From Brumicola pallidula DSM 14239 = ACAM 615 (GTDB lineage: Bacteria > Pseudomonadota > Gammaproteobacteria > Enterobacterales > Alteromonadaceae), in the NCBI RefSeq assembly GCF_000428905.1, contig NZ_AUAV01000022.1, positions 1 through 64,000 of the forward strand: 64,000 bases of DNA, given 5' to 3'. The translations under genes and the position numbers were made by a program. The notes under the pieces are model-generated. The model was not told the DNA's origin and searched no databases. It saw only the letters and a program-made list of their open reading frames with translations. Each line of letters starts with the position of its first letter. Position 1 is the stretch's first letter. Below are positions 18,645 through 27,674 of the stretch, piece by piece.

Positions 18645-18660
18645 ACAACTATTGTGCCAA
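18645..18660 (-). promoter_or_regulatory. candidate sigma-54 promoter of flhA
   Basis: The minus strand reads TTGGCAC-N5-TTGTA. The -24 element is perfect and the spacing from GG is right (10 nt), but the -12 dinucleotide is GT rather than GC. It lies about 45 bp upstream of the flhA ATG in the short gap after the diguanylate cyclase gene. Confidence 0.45.
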
Positions 18661-18683
18661 TTCGCTCAGATGCCTTAAAAAAG

Positions 18684-21683
18684 TTAAAGCATCGGCAATA
18701 CTTGGTCTCTACCTAAGTTTTTACCCTCATATAAAAGATTATCCGCGCGCTTTATACATTCATCAATAGATGCATAGTCTTGAATATTCGCCACACCCGC
18801 GGTCAATGACACTCTAATTGACGTGTTAGCAACCATGAATTTTTCCTTGCGAATAATTTGGCGATACTTGTTCGCAATATTAATCGCATCTTTGAGTTGA
18901 GTATTAGGCAGCAACACAATGAACTCTTCACCACCCCAACGCGCCAAGATATCGTAATCTCGGGTACATTGTGAAAGGATATCAGCAAATTTGCTCAGAA
19001 CCTGATCACCGGCTTCATGACCATGCTCATCATTAATCCGTTTGAAAAAATCAATATCTATCAAAATGATGGAAAACAATTCGTTGTTTCTCTTATACTT
19101 TGAGAATTCTTTCCCAACCGCATCGGTAAAGCCACGACGGTTATACACTTGAGTGAGAGGGTCTAACGTAGTCAGCAATCTTAGTTGCTCGTTAGCGAGC
19201 TGCAATTCAAGGGTTTTTTCTTGTACGTTTTGATACAGCATCACGGAGCGTTTATGCAATGCATAAGTACGCCATCTAAATACCGAAAAAACAGTCAGTA
19301 GAGCGACAATACCAAAGACAATGATAGCCCATATGGTTTGCCACCAGGGTGGTGTCACTAAAATGGGCATGCGTTGCGGTTTGTCATTCCATAAACCATA
19401 ACGGTTAGTGGATTTAACCTCTAATATATAGCTACCTGAGTCTAAGTTAGTGTAAGTCACCGCTCTATTTTTGCTATCTAAATATTGCCAACGATCATCA
19501 AAACCAATGAGTCGATAGGCATATTCGATACTTTGAGGGCTAGCAAACTCAAGCGCTGCAAATTCAATTTTCAGTAAAATATCATCGGGTGACAAAACCA
19601 CCTTAATAACCGAATCAGCTAGACTTATAAATTTGCCATACTTTTCTTTAATGCCATGGCTGTCTTTTCCATTTAGAATGGAAACGCTGGTAAATTGAAG
19701 AGCAGGCATTGAATCTGACTTTTTAATATCTTTAGGCTGGAAGTATGTCACGCCCTCATCACCGACAAAGACGATAGTTCCATCGTCTTTTGTCGCAGTA
19801 GCACCAATGTAATATCCAGTGGAGTTGACCCCTTCATTCTCATCAAACATATCAACATTACCAGACTCAATATTAGCCCTAAAAATGTATTTCTCTGTTG
19901 CTATCCAAAGGTAACCCAGATTGTCGTTTACCACACTCCCTATAGATGAATTAGATAGTTTTTCATTCGAAAATAAGCGCGTAAATTTTGGATCAGTATT
20001 ACCGACACCTAACTCCAACAGCGACAAACCATGCCCTAGGGTACCCACATAAAAGCTGGTTTCATCACGCTTTGAAATCCAAGTAACGACGTTGTGCACA
20101 AGACTGCCTTGATTATTAGCTTGGTTGACAAATTTCCTGACCTCATTAGTCTCAGGATTAATCAGAAAAAGACCATCAACAGTAGCGGCCCAGAGTTCAT
20201 CCGTCGAAATTGGTAGAATGTAAGTGGCCATCGGCATGTCATAGTTTTGTATTATTTTGTGAGTGTTGACGTCCAATACCAGCAAGCCCTGAAATTCGGA
20301 CCCAAGCCAAAGATTTCCATTCGGCCCGATTTTAATTGAGTAAATGGCAGTGTCGCGCAAGGCAACATCTTCAATGACCTTACTTTCAGGTGCTATTCTC
20401 CCAAGCCCTAGCTTTGATGCTACCCACACACTTTGATTTTTTTCATCAAAAACCAACGAACGCATTTTTGTCGCAGACTGACTGTCTTTTTCATATTTCC
20501 AAGGACCTTCAACAGAATAATCCGTATTCAACTTTAGCACACCCGATTTGGTTGATAACCACAAGGTATCATCTGCTTGTTTAGCAACGAAATAGTAAAA
20601 CTGTCCTTGCTCCAATCCAAGATTTGTAAACATAGTAGAATTAGTATCGAGAACCCCAAACCCTTCCGTACTGGTGCCAAATAATATCAAGCCAGATGCA
20701 GTGTTGAACAAGGTAATTATGGCATCTGAAATTATTGAATTATGGGGGGTTGACGAACTTGATATATTAGTAAAGGTTAGCTCATTGGGATCGGAGAATA
20801 TTGACGCTCCGTTGGTTGTTGCAACCCAGACTGAGCCATCTGCCATTTGCTCAATGTCGTTAACAACGTTATCAGATAAGCCATCTTTTGCCGCTATATT
20901 AATAACATTCAAAAAACTATTGCCGCGAGTCTCAGCCCGAAAAACGCCCTGACCAGCCGTCCCTACCCACAAGTATCCAGCGCTATCGATTTTAATCGCG
21001 GTGGCTTCAATGCGGGGTAGCAGCTCATCTCGCCAAAGTCCCGTTTGTATATCGTAGCTTAAGATGCCGTTACTAGTGGCGACTAATAACCTTTGATTCT
21101 TCTGGGAAATAATGTCGTAGATAGTATTTGATTGATTTGGCATTGAAATAGGTAAAAATCCGGCTTGACCGCTCTTTTGCAAATACAATGCTTTTACAGT
21201 GCCAACAAATACATTATCTTGTTGGTCAACCAAAATAGTTCGTATGTCTTTATCCAATTCTCCTTGGTGATTACGCAGTTCGATACTTTCAAATATTTGG
21301 TCGCTTGCACGCAAAACATCGAGACCATTAATTGTGCCTATCCAAAGATCGCCAGTGTTTGGATGTATTTCAAGGGAGTGAACAAGTGAACTGGAGAGAC
21401 CTTTTTTTAAGCCTCTACTGGGTCCGAAATGGGTAAACGTGTAACCGTCAAATTTATCGATACCTGATTGTGTTGCCAACCAGATATAGCCATTATTGTC
21501 TTGCGCTATGTCATAGACGGTGGTCTGAGAAAGGCCATCACTGACACTATACTTCTTGATTGTAGGTAAGTGAAATTTTGCTGGGTTACTACCCGCAACT
21601 GAAAAGCTAGAAATAAATCCAAAAAACAACATAGCTACAAGGCAACAACGCAAACTCTTTGTTGTTAATAACATTAAATGCAT
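18684..21683 (-). CDS. periplasmic beta-propeller sensor diguanylate cyclase (Reg_prop / Y_Y_Y / GGDEF)
   Basis: A 999-residue membrane protein. A signal peptide (about 1-31) precedes many Reg_prop-type propeller repeats (SQTTVYDIAQDNNGYIWLAT, GYLWVGTAGQGVF and others, about 40-670), a Y_Y_Y domain (about 700-770), one membrane helix (about 784-803), a short coiled coil and a C-terminal GGDEF domain. The active site is GGEEF (917-921), catalytically allowed, and RDYD at 908-911 five residues before it is a product-inhibition I-site. It should make cyclic di-GMP in response to a periplasmic signal. It is wedged between flhB and flhA, so a role in the motile/sessile switch is likely but inferred. 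Confidence 0.9.
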   Translation of the reverse strand: MHLMLLTTKSLRCCLVAMLFFGFISSFSVAGSNPAKFHLPTIKKYSVSDGLSQTTVYDIAQDNNGYIWLATQSGIDKFDGYTFTHFGPSRGLKKGLSSSLVHSLEIHPNTGDLWIGTINGLDVLRASDQIFESIELRNHQGELDKDIRTILVDQQDNVFVGTVKALYLQKSGQAGFLPISMPNQSNTIYDIISQKNQRLLVATSNGILSYDIQTGLWRDELLPRIEATAIKIDSAGYLWVGTAGQGVFRAETRGNSFLNVINIAAKDGLSDNVVNDIEQMADGSVWVATTNGASIFSDPNELTFTNISSSSTPHNSIISDAIITLFNTASGLILFGTSTEGFGVLDTNSTMFTNLGLEQGQFYYFVAKQADDTLWLSTKSGVLKLNTDYSVEGPWKYEKDSQSATKMRSLVFDEKNQSVWVASKLGLGRIAPESKVIEDVALRDTAIYSIKIGPNGNLWLGSEFQGLLVLDVNTHKIIQNYDMPMATYILPISTDELWAATVDGLFLINPETNEVRKFVNQANNQGSLVHNVVTWISKRDETSFYVGTLGHGLSLLELGVGNTDPKFTRLFSNEKLSNSSIGSVVNDNLGYLWIATEKYIFRANIESGNVDMFDENEGVNSTGYYIGATATKDDGTIVFVGDEGVTYFQPKDIKKSDSMPALQFTSVSILNGKDSHGIKEKYGKFISLADSVIKVVLSPDDILLKIEFAALEFASPQSIEYAYRLIGFDDRWQYLDSKNRAVTYTNLDSGSYILEVKSTNRYGLWNDKPQRMPILVTPPWWQTIWAIIVFGIVALLTVFSVFRWRTYALHKRSVMLYQNVQEKTLELQLANEQLRLLTTLDPLTQVYNRRGFTDAVGKEFSKYKRNNELFSIILIDIDFFKRINDEHGHEAGDQVLSKFADILSQCTRDYDILARWGGEEFIVLLPNTQLKDAINIANKYRQIIRKEKFMVANTSIRVSLTAGVANIQDYASIDECIKRADNLLYEGKNLGRDQVLPML

Positions 21684-21884
21684 ACCTAATTCAGTTTCAA
21701 AATTAAATATATAATTAGCAAGCAGCGTCGAAAGCTTGCATCCGTGATAAGTATATCAACCGTCAATACTTGAGTTTTTTTATATTTATTGGTACCAAGT
21801 ATATTGCCTTTCGTTTTTTAAGCAAGTTGTCGATCCAATAGCTTTAAAAAATAAAAAACACCATATCGACGCCGACCCTGCAGA

Positions 21885-23012
21885 TTACCGACGCAGTTCT
21901 GGTGGTATCGGTAGGTTCTTCTTCAGAGCCTTCGGTCGCGTTGCTTTGCCTTTCCTATATGCTTTCATTTGATACACATAGGCAAGTACTTGAGCGACTG
22001 CCATAAAAAGTTTCGCCGGAATTTCATTATCCGGTTCAGTACTGTAGAAAATAGCACGCGCCAACATAGGAGATTCAATAATAGGAATATCATGCGCATT
22101 TGCGATTTTACGAATATGCATGGCGAGTTCATCAGCCCCTTTCGCTACCATCACCGGTGCACGATCACCATTTTGCTCGTATTTTATTGCCACCGAAAAG
22201 TGCGTCGGGTTGGTAACAATAACATCAGCCTCTGGCACTGCTTGCATCATACGATTAGCTGATGCTTGATACTGTAGCCTTCTAATACGACCTTTGACTT
22301 GCGGGTCACCTTCAGAATTCTTACGTTCGTCTTTAACTTCCTGCATCGTCATTTTCATTTCTTTATTATGCTTGAAGCTCTGATATGGAACGTCAATTAA
22401 GGCGATGGGGATCATACCGCAGCATAATAGTAAAAATGCCCATTCAATCATATTCAGAGCATGGAATAAATTTAACGGATACAACTCCATGTCAAGATGT
22501 AGAGCTTCATCTCTAAAAATATATAACGCCATGTAAGCCATAAACCCAATCACGACGACTTTAGCAACACCTTTAATTAACTCGACCAACGCATTCACCC
22601 CGAACATTCTCTTAAAGCCCTCTAACGGGCTTAACCGGTTAGCTTTAGGTCCTGCAGATTTCCATGAAAAGTTGTATCCGCCCAGAGCAATACTTCCGTA
22701 GATGCCGCCTATCATTGAAATAATCATGAACATCAACACTGGCAAACTGGATTCTGATACTGACATCTCTAATATTTGAAACATATGCACTGTGTCATAC
22801 GTTTCATCACGCGAGAGCGTAAAAGAGCGTTTCATAACATCAAACATCGCTTTTGCGATATAGCTTCCAACAAAAAAGAAAGCGATGGCACTGGAAATTA
22901 AGACCAACGCGGTGGACAATTCCTTGGATCGAGCAACCTGCCCTTTTTCTCTGGCATCTTCGAGTTTTTTGGGTGTGGGTTCCTCGGTTTTTTCGTACGA
23001 GTCATCAGCCAT
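21885..23012 (-). CDS. flhB: flagellar export switch protein FlhB
   Basis: A 375-residue export apparatus protein that switches substrate class from hook to filament. Four membrane helices (within about 30-215) precede the cytoplasmic domain with the self-cleaving NPTH at 268-271, the usual position. The basic, Pro-rich tail is typical. ATG start, 21 bp after fliR; it is the last gene of the fliK-flhB run. Confidence 0.96.
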   Translation of the reverse strand: MADDSYEKTEEPTPKKLEDAREKGQVARSKELSTALVLISSAIAFFFVGSYIAKAMFDVMKRSFTLSRDETYDTVHMFQILEMSVSESSLPVLMFMIISMIGGIYGSIALGGYNFSWKSAGPKANRLSPLEGFKRMFGVNALVELIKGVAKVVVIGFMAYMALYIFRDEALHLDMELYPLNLFHALNMIEWAFLLLCCGMIPIALIDVPYQSFKHNKEMKMTMQEVKDERKNSEGDPQVKGRIRRLQYQASANRMMQAVPEADVIVTNPTHFSVAIKYEQNGDRAPVMVAKGADELAMHIRKIANAHDIPIIESPMLARAIFYSTEPDNEIPAKLFMAVAQVLAYVYQMKAYRKGKATRPKALKKNLPIPPELRR

Positions 23013-23033
23013 TTCTTATCATCCTAAATAGCG

Positions 23034-23810
23034 TTAACAGGTCAATAATAGCTTGCACATAAACTCTTGCGCTCGCTGCCATTGTTGCTCAAAGTGATAG
23101 ACTTGGTTACTCAAGGTAATGTAAATAATAACCAAGCCGGTAATTTGAGCGATTGAAAAACCCAAACTGAATATATTTAACTGCGGTGCCGCTTTGGTCA
23201 TAACACCAAATGCTAAGTTTACAATTAAGAGCGAAACGATAGGCGCTAGTGACATGGTAACCGCTGAAATAAACATCCATCCAGCCCAGTGTGCAACTAA
23301 ACGGAACTGTTCTCCTGTCCACCAAGGTGAGTCAATAGGAAAGGCTTTAAAGCTCATCACAATCATCTGGATCATGGCTAAGTGACCATCGAAAGTCCAA
23401 AACAAAAGCGTTGCCAAAATAAGATAAAACTGGCCGACTGCTGGCACGCTAATACCATTAATTGGATCGACAATAGAAGCAAAACCTAAACCGGTTTGCA
23501 TCGCAATAATTTGGCCTGCCAGGACAAACGTATTCAACACCATCATAGAAATAAAGCCAATCACAATGCCAATAATTAATTGCTTAATACCCAACAAAAA
23601 AGTCTGTAAATTCACCAAGTCATCAACAGGAACAGGGGGGACATTAGGCACAATCATGAAGGTCAACAACACCGCCAACAATGTTCTAATTGGCGTAGGT
23701 ATGGTTTTCGCACTTATTCCTACCATTGCAGAAAACAAACCCGATATGCGCATAAATGGCAACAGGTAGTCTGCTAAAAAATTAGTAATTGTTGACTCTA
23801 GTATTTCCAT
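23034..23810 (-). CDS. fliR: flagellar export protein FliR
   Basis: A 258-residue integral membrane protein of the FliPQR export gate with six hydrophobic helices, e.g. YLLPFMRISGLFSAMVGIS and RTLLAVLLTFMIVPNVPP near the N terminus. It lies 4 bp after fliQ and before flhB in the conserved order fliPQR-flhB. Confidence 0.95.
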   Translation of the reverse strand: MEILESTITNFLADYLLPFMRISGLFSAMVGISAKTIPTPIRTLLAVLLTFMIVPNVPPVPVDDLVNLQTFLLGIKQLIIGIVIGFISMMVLNTFVLAGQIIAMQTGLGFASIVDPINGISVPAVGQFYLILATLLFWTFDGHLAMIQMIVMSFKAFPIDSPWWTGEQFRLVAHWAGWMFISAVTMSLAPIVSLLIVNLAFGVMTKAAPQLNIFSLGFSIAQITGLVIIYITLSNQVYHFEQQWQRAQEFMCKLLLTC

Positions 23811-23814
23811 CTAT

Positions 23815-24084
23815 CTAGCCTACTGCCATCGGAATGCGATAAACAATCTCAAAGAAGAAATCCATCATCTTTTGCACCAGCCAACTGCCAAGCCAACTCA
23901 CTGCCAATAAGGTGACCACCAAGCGCGGAAGAAAACTCATGGTTTGCTCGTTGATGGAAGTCGCTGCTTGGAAAACAGCGACGACCAAACCAATGATCAA
24001 ACCGGGCAAAATGACTGCTGTTACCAGCATAATGACAACCAGCATAGCTTCACGTAAAATTTCAACAAAAACCTCAGGACTCAT
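23815..24084 (-). CDS. fliQ: flagellar export protein FliQ
   Basis: An 89-residue protein with two membrane helices (AMLVVIMLVTAVILPGLIIG and LVVTLLAVSWLGSWLVQKM) separated by the conserved loop with SINEQTMSFLP. It is a subunit of the export gate. Normal length, 4 bp after fliP. Confidence 0.96.
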   Translation of the reverse strand: MSPEVFVEILREAMLVVIMLVTAVILPGLIIGLVVAVFQAATSINEQTMSFLPRLVVTLLAVSWLGSWLVQKMMDFFFEIVYRIPMAVG

Positions 24085-24088
24085 TAGG

Positions 24089-24868
24089 TCAAACTCCCAT
24101 GCCGAAACTAGTGGCTAAGGTACCAAATATCAGGTTCCAACCGTCAACCAAAACAAATAGCATTAACTTAAATGGCAATGACACAATCATCGGCGATAAC
24201 ATCATCATACCCATAGCCATCAATATTGATGCCACTACCAAATCAAGGATCAAAAAGGGAATAAATAACATAAAGCCAATTTGGAATGCGGTTTTTAGCT
24301 CACTGGTAACAAATGCAGGAATTAAAACCGTCAACGGTACATCAGCAGGATCGTCATACAGGCCCTCGTAACCACCGATTTGAACAAATGTCTCTAAGTC
24401 TTTTACCCTCGTTTGTGACAACATAAAGGCACGCATCGGTTCCTTTGCAATATTAAACGCTTCTTTTGACGTCAATTCTTCGCTTAAATAAGGCTCCAAC
24501 GCTTTTACATTAATCTCGTCAAATACAGGCGCCATAATGAACATTGACAAAAATAAACTAACACCAATCAAAATTTGATTTGAGGGAGATTGTTGAAGAC
24601 CAATTGCTTGACGTAAAATTGACAGTACAACAATAATTCGTGTAAAAGACGTCATCATCATGATAAAGGCTGGAATTAAACTCAATGCGGTCATGATGAA
24701 CAATGCTTGCAAAGTCATCGAATATTCTTGATTACCCGCATCGGTAGTGGTTACTGTAATCGCTTGAATACCCTGCTCAGCGATAGCACTGGCACTAAAA
24801 ACAATACTGAGTGTTATCAACAGAGTAAGTTTGGCAATAAATGATAAGGAAAACATATTATTAATCAT
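24089..24868 (-). CDS. fliP: flagellar export protein FliP
   Basis: A 259-residue export gate protein with a cleavable signal peptide (about residues 1-30, ending SASAIA), then the family block [36 protein letters not shown] and the C-terminal [27 protein letters not shown], split here only for description. It overlaps fliO by 8 nt, indicating coupled translation. Confidence 0.96.
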   Translation of the reverse strand: MINNMFSLSFIAKLTLLITLSIVFSASAIAEQGIQAITVTTTDAGNQEYSMTLQALFIMTALSLIPAFIMMMTSFTRIIVVLSILRQAIGLQQSPSNQILIGVSLFLSMFIMAPVFDEINVKALEPYLSEELTSKEAFNIAKEPMRAFMLSQTRVKDLETFVQIGGYEGLYDDPADVPLTVLIPAFVTSELKTAFQIGFMLFIPFLILDLVVASILMAMGMMMLSPMIVSLPFKLMLFVLVDGWNLIFGTLATSFGMGV

Positions 24869-25364
24869 GTGCTTTTTCCTTTTTTGCGCCGATCATGGTT
24901 TCAGCCATCGCTTTTACCAACTTATCTTTGAATGCCAAGCTTGCTGGTTGTCCGGCAATTCTGCTGGTGCTTGGCGTTGCAATAGGATTATCTAGCTTAC
25001 CCAACTGATTAATGTTGTGCGCTGTAACGCCAATTAAAAACTGTTCGCCGCCGACATCGACAACCATGATTTTTTCTTTGGCTCCCGCTGCCATCGACGC
25101 AATCACTTTTAATTGACCATTTCCTGCTTGAGTGACATTAAACCGACGCGCAATGAATGCGAGCGCAAAAATAATGGCGACTACCAGTAAAAGGCTCAGA
25201 AAAATTGACAGTATAGATGAGGGGTTCTGCAGTGTTTGAGGGCTGGAGGCCGAAGCCTCCGCGTTTATCACGCTACTAAATAAAAACAAGAACAGAGTGT
25301 AACCACTTGTTTTATATAGGTTTCTATCTAAGTTTTTTAATTCTCTCGACTTGACTAATAACAT
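24861..25364 (-). CDS. fliO: flagellar export assembly protein FliO
   Basis: A 167-residue FliO, which helps assemble the FliP ring. A membrane segment near residues 24-36, a short periplasmic stretch, and a second helix (about 50-70, [20 protein letters not shown]) are followed by the small cytoplasmic domain with [20 protein letters not shown]. The ATG at 25364 lies inside fliN (41-nt overlap) and has a poor ribosome site, so the true start is uncertain; no other ATG is available before the first hydrophobic stretch. Confidence 0.88.
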   Translation of the reverse strand: MLLVKSRELKNLDRNLYKTSGYTLFLFLFSSVINAEASASSPQTLQNPSSILSIFLSLLLVVAIIFALAFIARRFNVTQAGNGQLKVIASMAAGAKEKIMVVDVGGEQFLIGVTAHNINQLGKLDNPIATPSTSRIAGQPASLAFKDKLVKAMAETMIGAKKEKAHD

Positions 25365-25782
25365 CCGTTAACCGAATCCCAAATTTATCGTTGATGACTA
25401 CTACTTCTCCATGAGCAATCAACGTGCCATTTACTAAAACATCTAGAGGTTCGCCTGCAACTCGGTCTAATTCGACCACTGAACCTTGGTTCAATTGCAG
25501 TAAATTTCGGATACTTATGACACTGCGTCCAACTTCCATTGAAATCGTGACAGGGATATCTAATATGGTGTCGAGTTTTTTCTTTTCTGCAACTGAAATA
25601 GGTGCATCTTCTTTTAACTCGTCAAATTCTGCAGGCTGAGCGCCGCCACCCGCAGATTGTTCGTTCATAATGGCATCGATGTCATCTTGCGGATCACCGC
25701 CCTCACCCTCGCCTGCTTCCGCATCTGCTTGTTCAGCCATTGCTGCTTCCCAATCATCTAAGCCTTCGCCATCTTCACTCAT
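25324..25782 (-). CDS. fliN: flagellar motor switch protein FliN
   Basis: A 152-residue C-ring protein. The N-terminal half is an acidic tail (DDWEAAMAEQADAEAG) typical of polar flagellates. The C-terminal SpoA domain (about 75-152) contains LDIPVTISMEVGRSVISIRNLL and VELDRVAGEPLDVLVNGTL. It binds FliM and FliH. It follows fliM by 16 bp. Confidence 0.96.
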   Translation of the reverse strand: MSEDGEGLDDWEAAMAEQADAEAGEGEGGDPQDDIDAIMNEQSAGGGAQPAEFDELKEDAPISVAEKKKLDTILDIPVTISMEVGRSVISIRNLLQLNQGSVVELDRVAGEPLDVLVNGTLIAHGEVVVINDKFGIRLTDVISQVERIKKLR

Positions 25783-25798
25783 AATATTTTCCTATCTT

Positions 25799-26857
25799 TT
25801 ATAAATCTTCTTCTAACACTTGTAATTCAGCGTCGTTGTCTATTACTTTGCCATTTCGAGTCAATAGCTGGAGTTCAGATTTCACCGACGTTGGCCTTGG
25901 AATTTTTTCTGTAATTTTTAATGCAATATTATCTCGAGACTTACCCAATTTAGCCCTGAATGTGGGTAAATCTTCAATCAACACGGTCACTGTCTCAGGC
26001 ATCTCAATTGGAATAATGTCACCTTTCTCAAAATTCATGATGCGCTCTAGTGTTAGAGTCATATCAAGTAAATGGGTTGTTAAGCCTACTTGAACATCCA
26101 TAATTTCATCACGCAGCGCTTTACTCCATCTGAAATCAGTATCTTCTTTATCGTTTTGAACGCCTGCATCTAGCAATTCACGAATAGGCTCAAGCATTGA
26201 ATATGGCAATGAAATATGGAAATCGCCGCCACCGCCATCGAGCTCAATGTGAAACGAGCTAATTACCACAACCTCAGTTGGACTGACAATATTCGCCATC
26301 GCCGGGTTTACTTCTGAATCTAGATACTCAAAGGACACATCCATGACGGGTCCCCACGCTTCTTTATAATCCTCAAAAATCAGTTTAAGTAGCATCTGAA
26401 TGATACGTCGCTCCGTTGGCGTAAATTCTCTACCTTCAATTTTTGCATGATAACGTCCGTCTCCACCAAAGAAGTTGTCAACCATAATGAAAACTAGTCT
26501 CGCTTCCATTGTAATTAAGCCCGTTCCCTTGAGTGGACGAAAACGCACCATATTCAAGCTAGTAGGAACAAACAAGGTGTGAATATACTCACCGAACTTA
26601 ATCATTTGGATGCCGTTAATGGACACTTCTGCAGAACGGCGCATCATATTAAATAAACTTACGCGCATGTGTCGTGCAAACCGTTCATTCACGATTTCCA
26701 GTGTTGGCATACGTCCACGGACAATGCGGTCTTGAGAAGAAAAATCGTACTCCATGGCCGATCCATCATCTTCGACCTCCTCGATTTCTTCTTCTTCAAC
26801 ATCGTCAACGCCATGGAGTAACGCGTCAATTTCGTCTTGTGATAATAAGTCGCTCAC
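25799..26857 (-). CDS. fliM: flagellar motor switch protein FliM
   Basis: A 352-residue C-ring protein that receives CheY-P. The N-terminal CheY-binding motif SQDEIDALL (6-14) is followed by an acidic linker, the FliG-binding middle domain (RIVRGRMPTLEIVNERFARH through the SLPYSMLEPIRELLDAG region) and a C-terminal SpoA domain. Normal length. It lies about 120 bp after fliL, in the usual order. Confidence 0.97.
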   Translation of the reverse strand: MSDLLSQDEIDALLHGVDDVEEEEIEEVEDDGSAMEYDFSSQDRIVRGRMPTLEIVNERFARHMRVSLFNMMRRSAEVSINGIQMIKFGEYIHTLFVPTSLNMVRFRPLKGTGLITMEARLVFIMVDNFFGGDGRYHAKIEGREFTPTERRIIQMLLKLIFEDYKEAWGPVMDVSFEYLDSEVNPAMANIVSPTEVVVISSFHIELDGGGGDFHISLPYSMLEPIRELLDAGVQNDKEDTDFRWSKALRDEIMDVQVGLTTHLLDMTLTLERIMNFEKGDIIPIEMPETVTVLIEDLPTFRAKLGKSRDNIALKITEKIPRPTSVKSELQLLTRNGKVIDNDAELQVLEEDL

Positions 26858-26980
26858 ATTAATTCTCGTTTTGGGTTACTCGACAACGAGTAACTTAATT
26901 AACTAACCGTCGATACAGCGCTTGCACTTAATGCTGCAATTACCCCATTACTACAACGGTTTTTGCAGCTTGGTCTGCGT

Positions 26981-27502
26981 CTACTGAATAACAAAACCTG
27001 TAAATAAAACTTGCTCGACTACAGGTGAGCTTTCTAGCTCTGTCATCACTTGGCGAACTTGTGCGGTAGCGCGTTCTTTCAACTCGATTTTACCAACATC
27101 GGTAACCAGATCATCAGCATTAGATGCACTGAATACTTGTAACAAAGCGCCTTCAATCATTGGAATATGACGTTTTGCTAAGTCCTCATTTGCTGCGCCT
27201 CTGACCATAAGTTGTACTTCAATCTGCACAATACGTTCGCGAGCCACGCCCGGTGCATTGAAAGTAAAAGGTCGGGGCATCGCAACATATAAGGCTTGCC
27301 CTGAAGATGCAGCAACATTCTCAATTACGGCATCTGCAGCACCACCTTCTGCCTCGGTAGGGTTGCTATCATCCCCACTAAATAAAAAGAAATAAGCACC
27401 TGCGCCACCGCCAAGTAAGACAACAACGGCTATAATAATTATCAACATTAATTTGCTTTTCTTTTTGCCGCCTTCTTCAATTTCTAACTCTTTATCAGCC
27501 AT
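26981..27502 (-). CDS. fliL: flagellar basal body protein FliL
   Basis: A 173-residue inner-membrane protein that associates with stators. A short basic cytoplasmic segment (GGKKKSK) precedes one membrane helix (about 18-41, LMLIIIIAVVVLLGGGAGAY) and a periplasmic FliL domain with MPRPFTFNAPG and the C-terminal VEQVLFTGFVIQ. It lies about 170 bp after fliK; I found no sigma-54 or sigma-28 promoter in that gap, so it is probably read from the fliK promoter. Confidence 0.94.
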   Translation of the reverse strand: MADKELEIEEGGKKKSKLMLIIIIAVVVLLGGGAGAYFFLFSGDDSNPTEAEGGAADAVIENVAASSGQALYVAMPRPFTFNAPGVARERIVQIEVQLMVRGAANEDLAKRHIPMIEGALLQVFSASNADDLVTDVGKIELKERATAQVRQVMTELESSPVVEQVLFTGFVIQ

Positions 27503-27674
27503 GCCATTATTCTCTTATATTCATACTGATGTACTTGTCCGTAAATCAGGCTATTCAACAAGTTACTGACGCTGTTGTCAGAATTGTGACAATTGGTAGT
27601 CAATAAAACCTGCCCTTATTATACGCCTCTTTTATATCTCTTTTACGCCATTTTCATACAATTTAGCGCTATTA

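Noticed and set aside
21718-21739. Hairpin GCAAGC/GCTTGC between flhB and the cyclase gene as a terminator
   Set aside because: Only 6 bp with a 10-nt loop and no T run; not strong enough to call.
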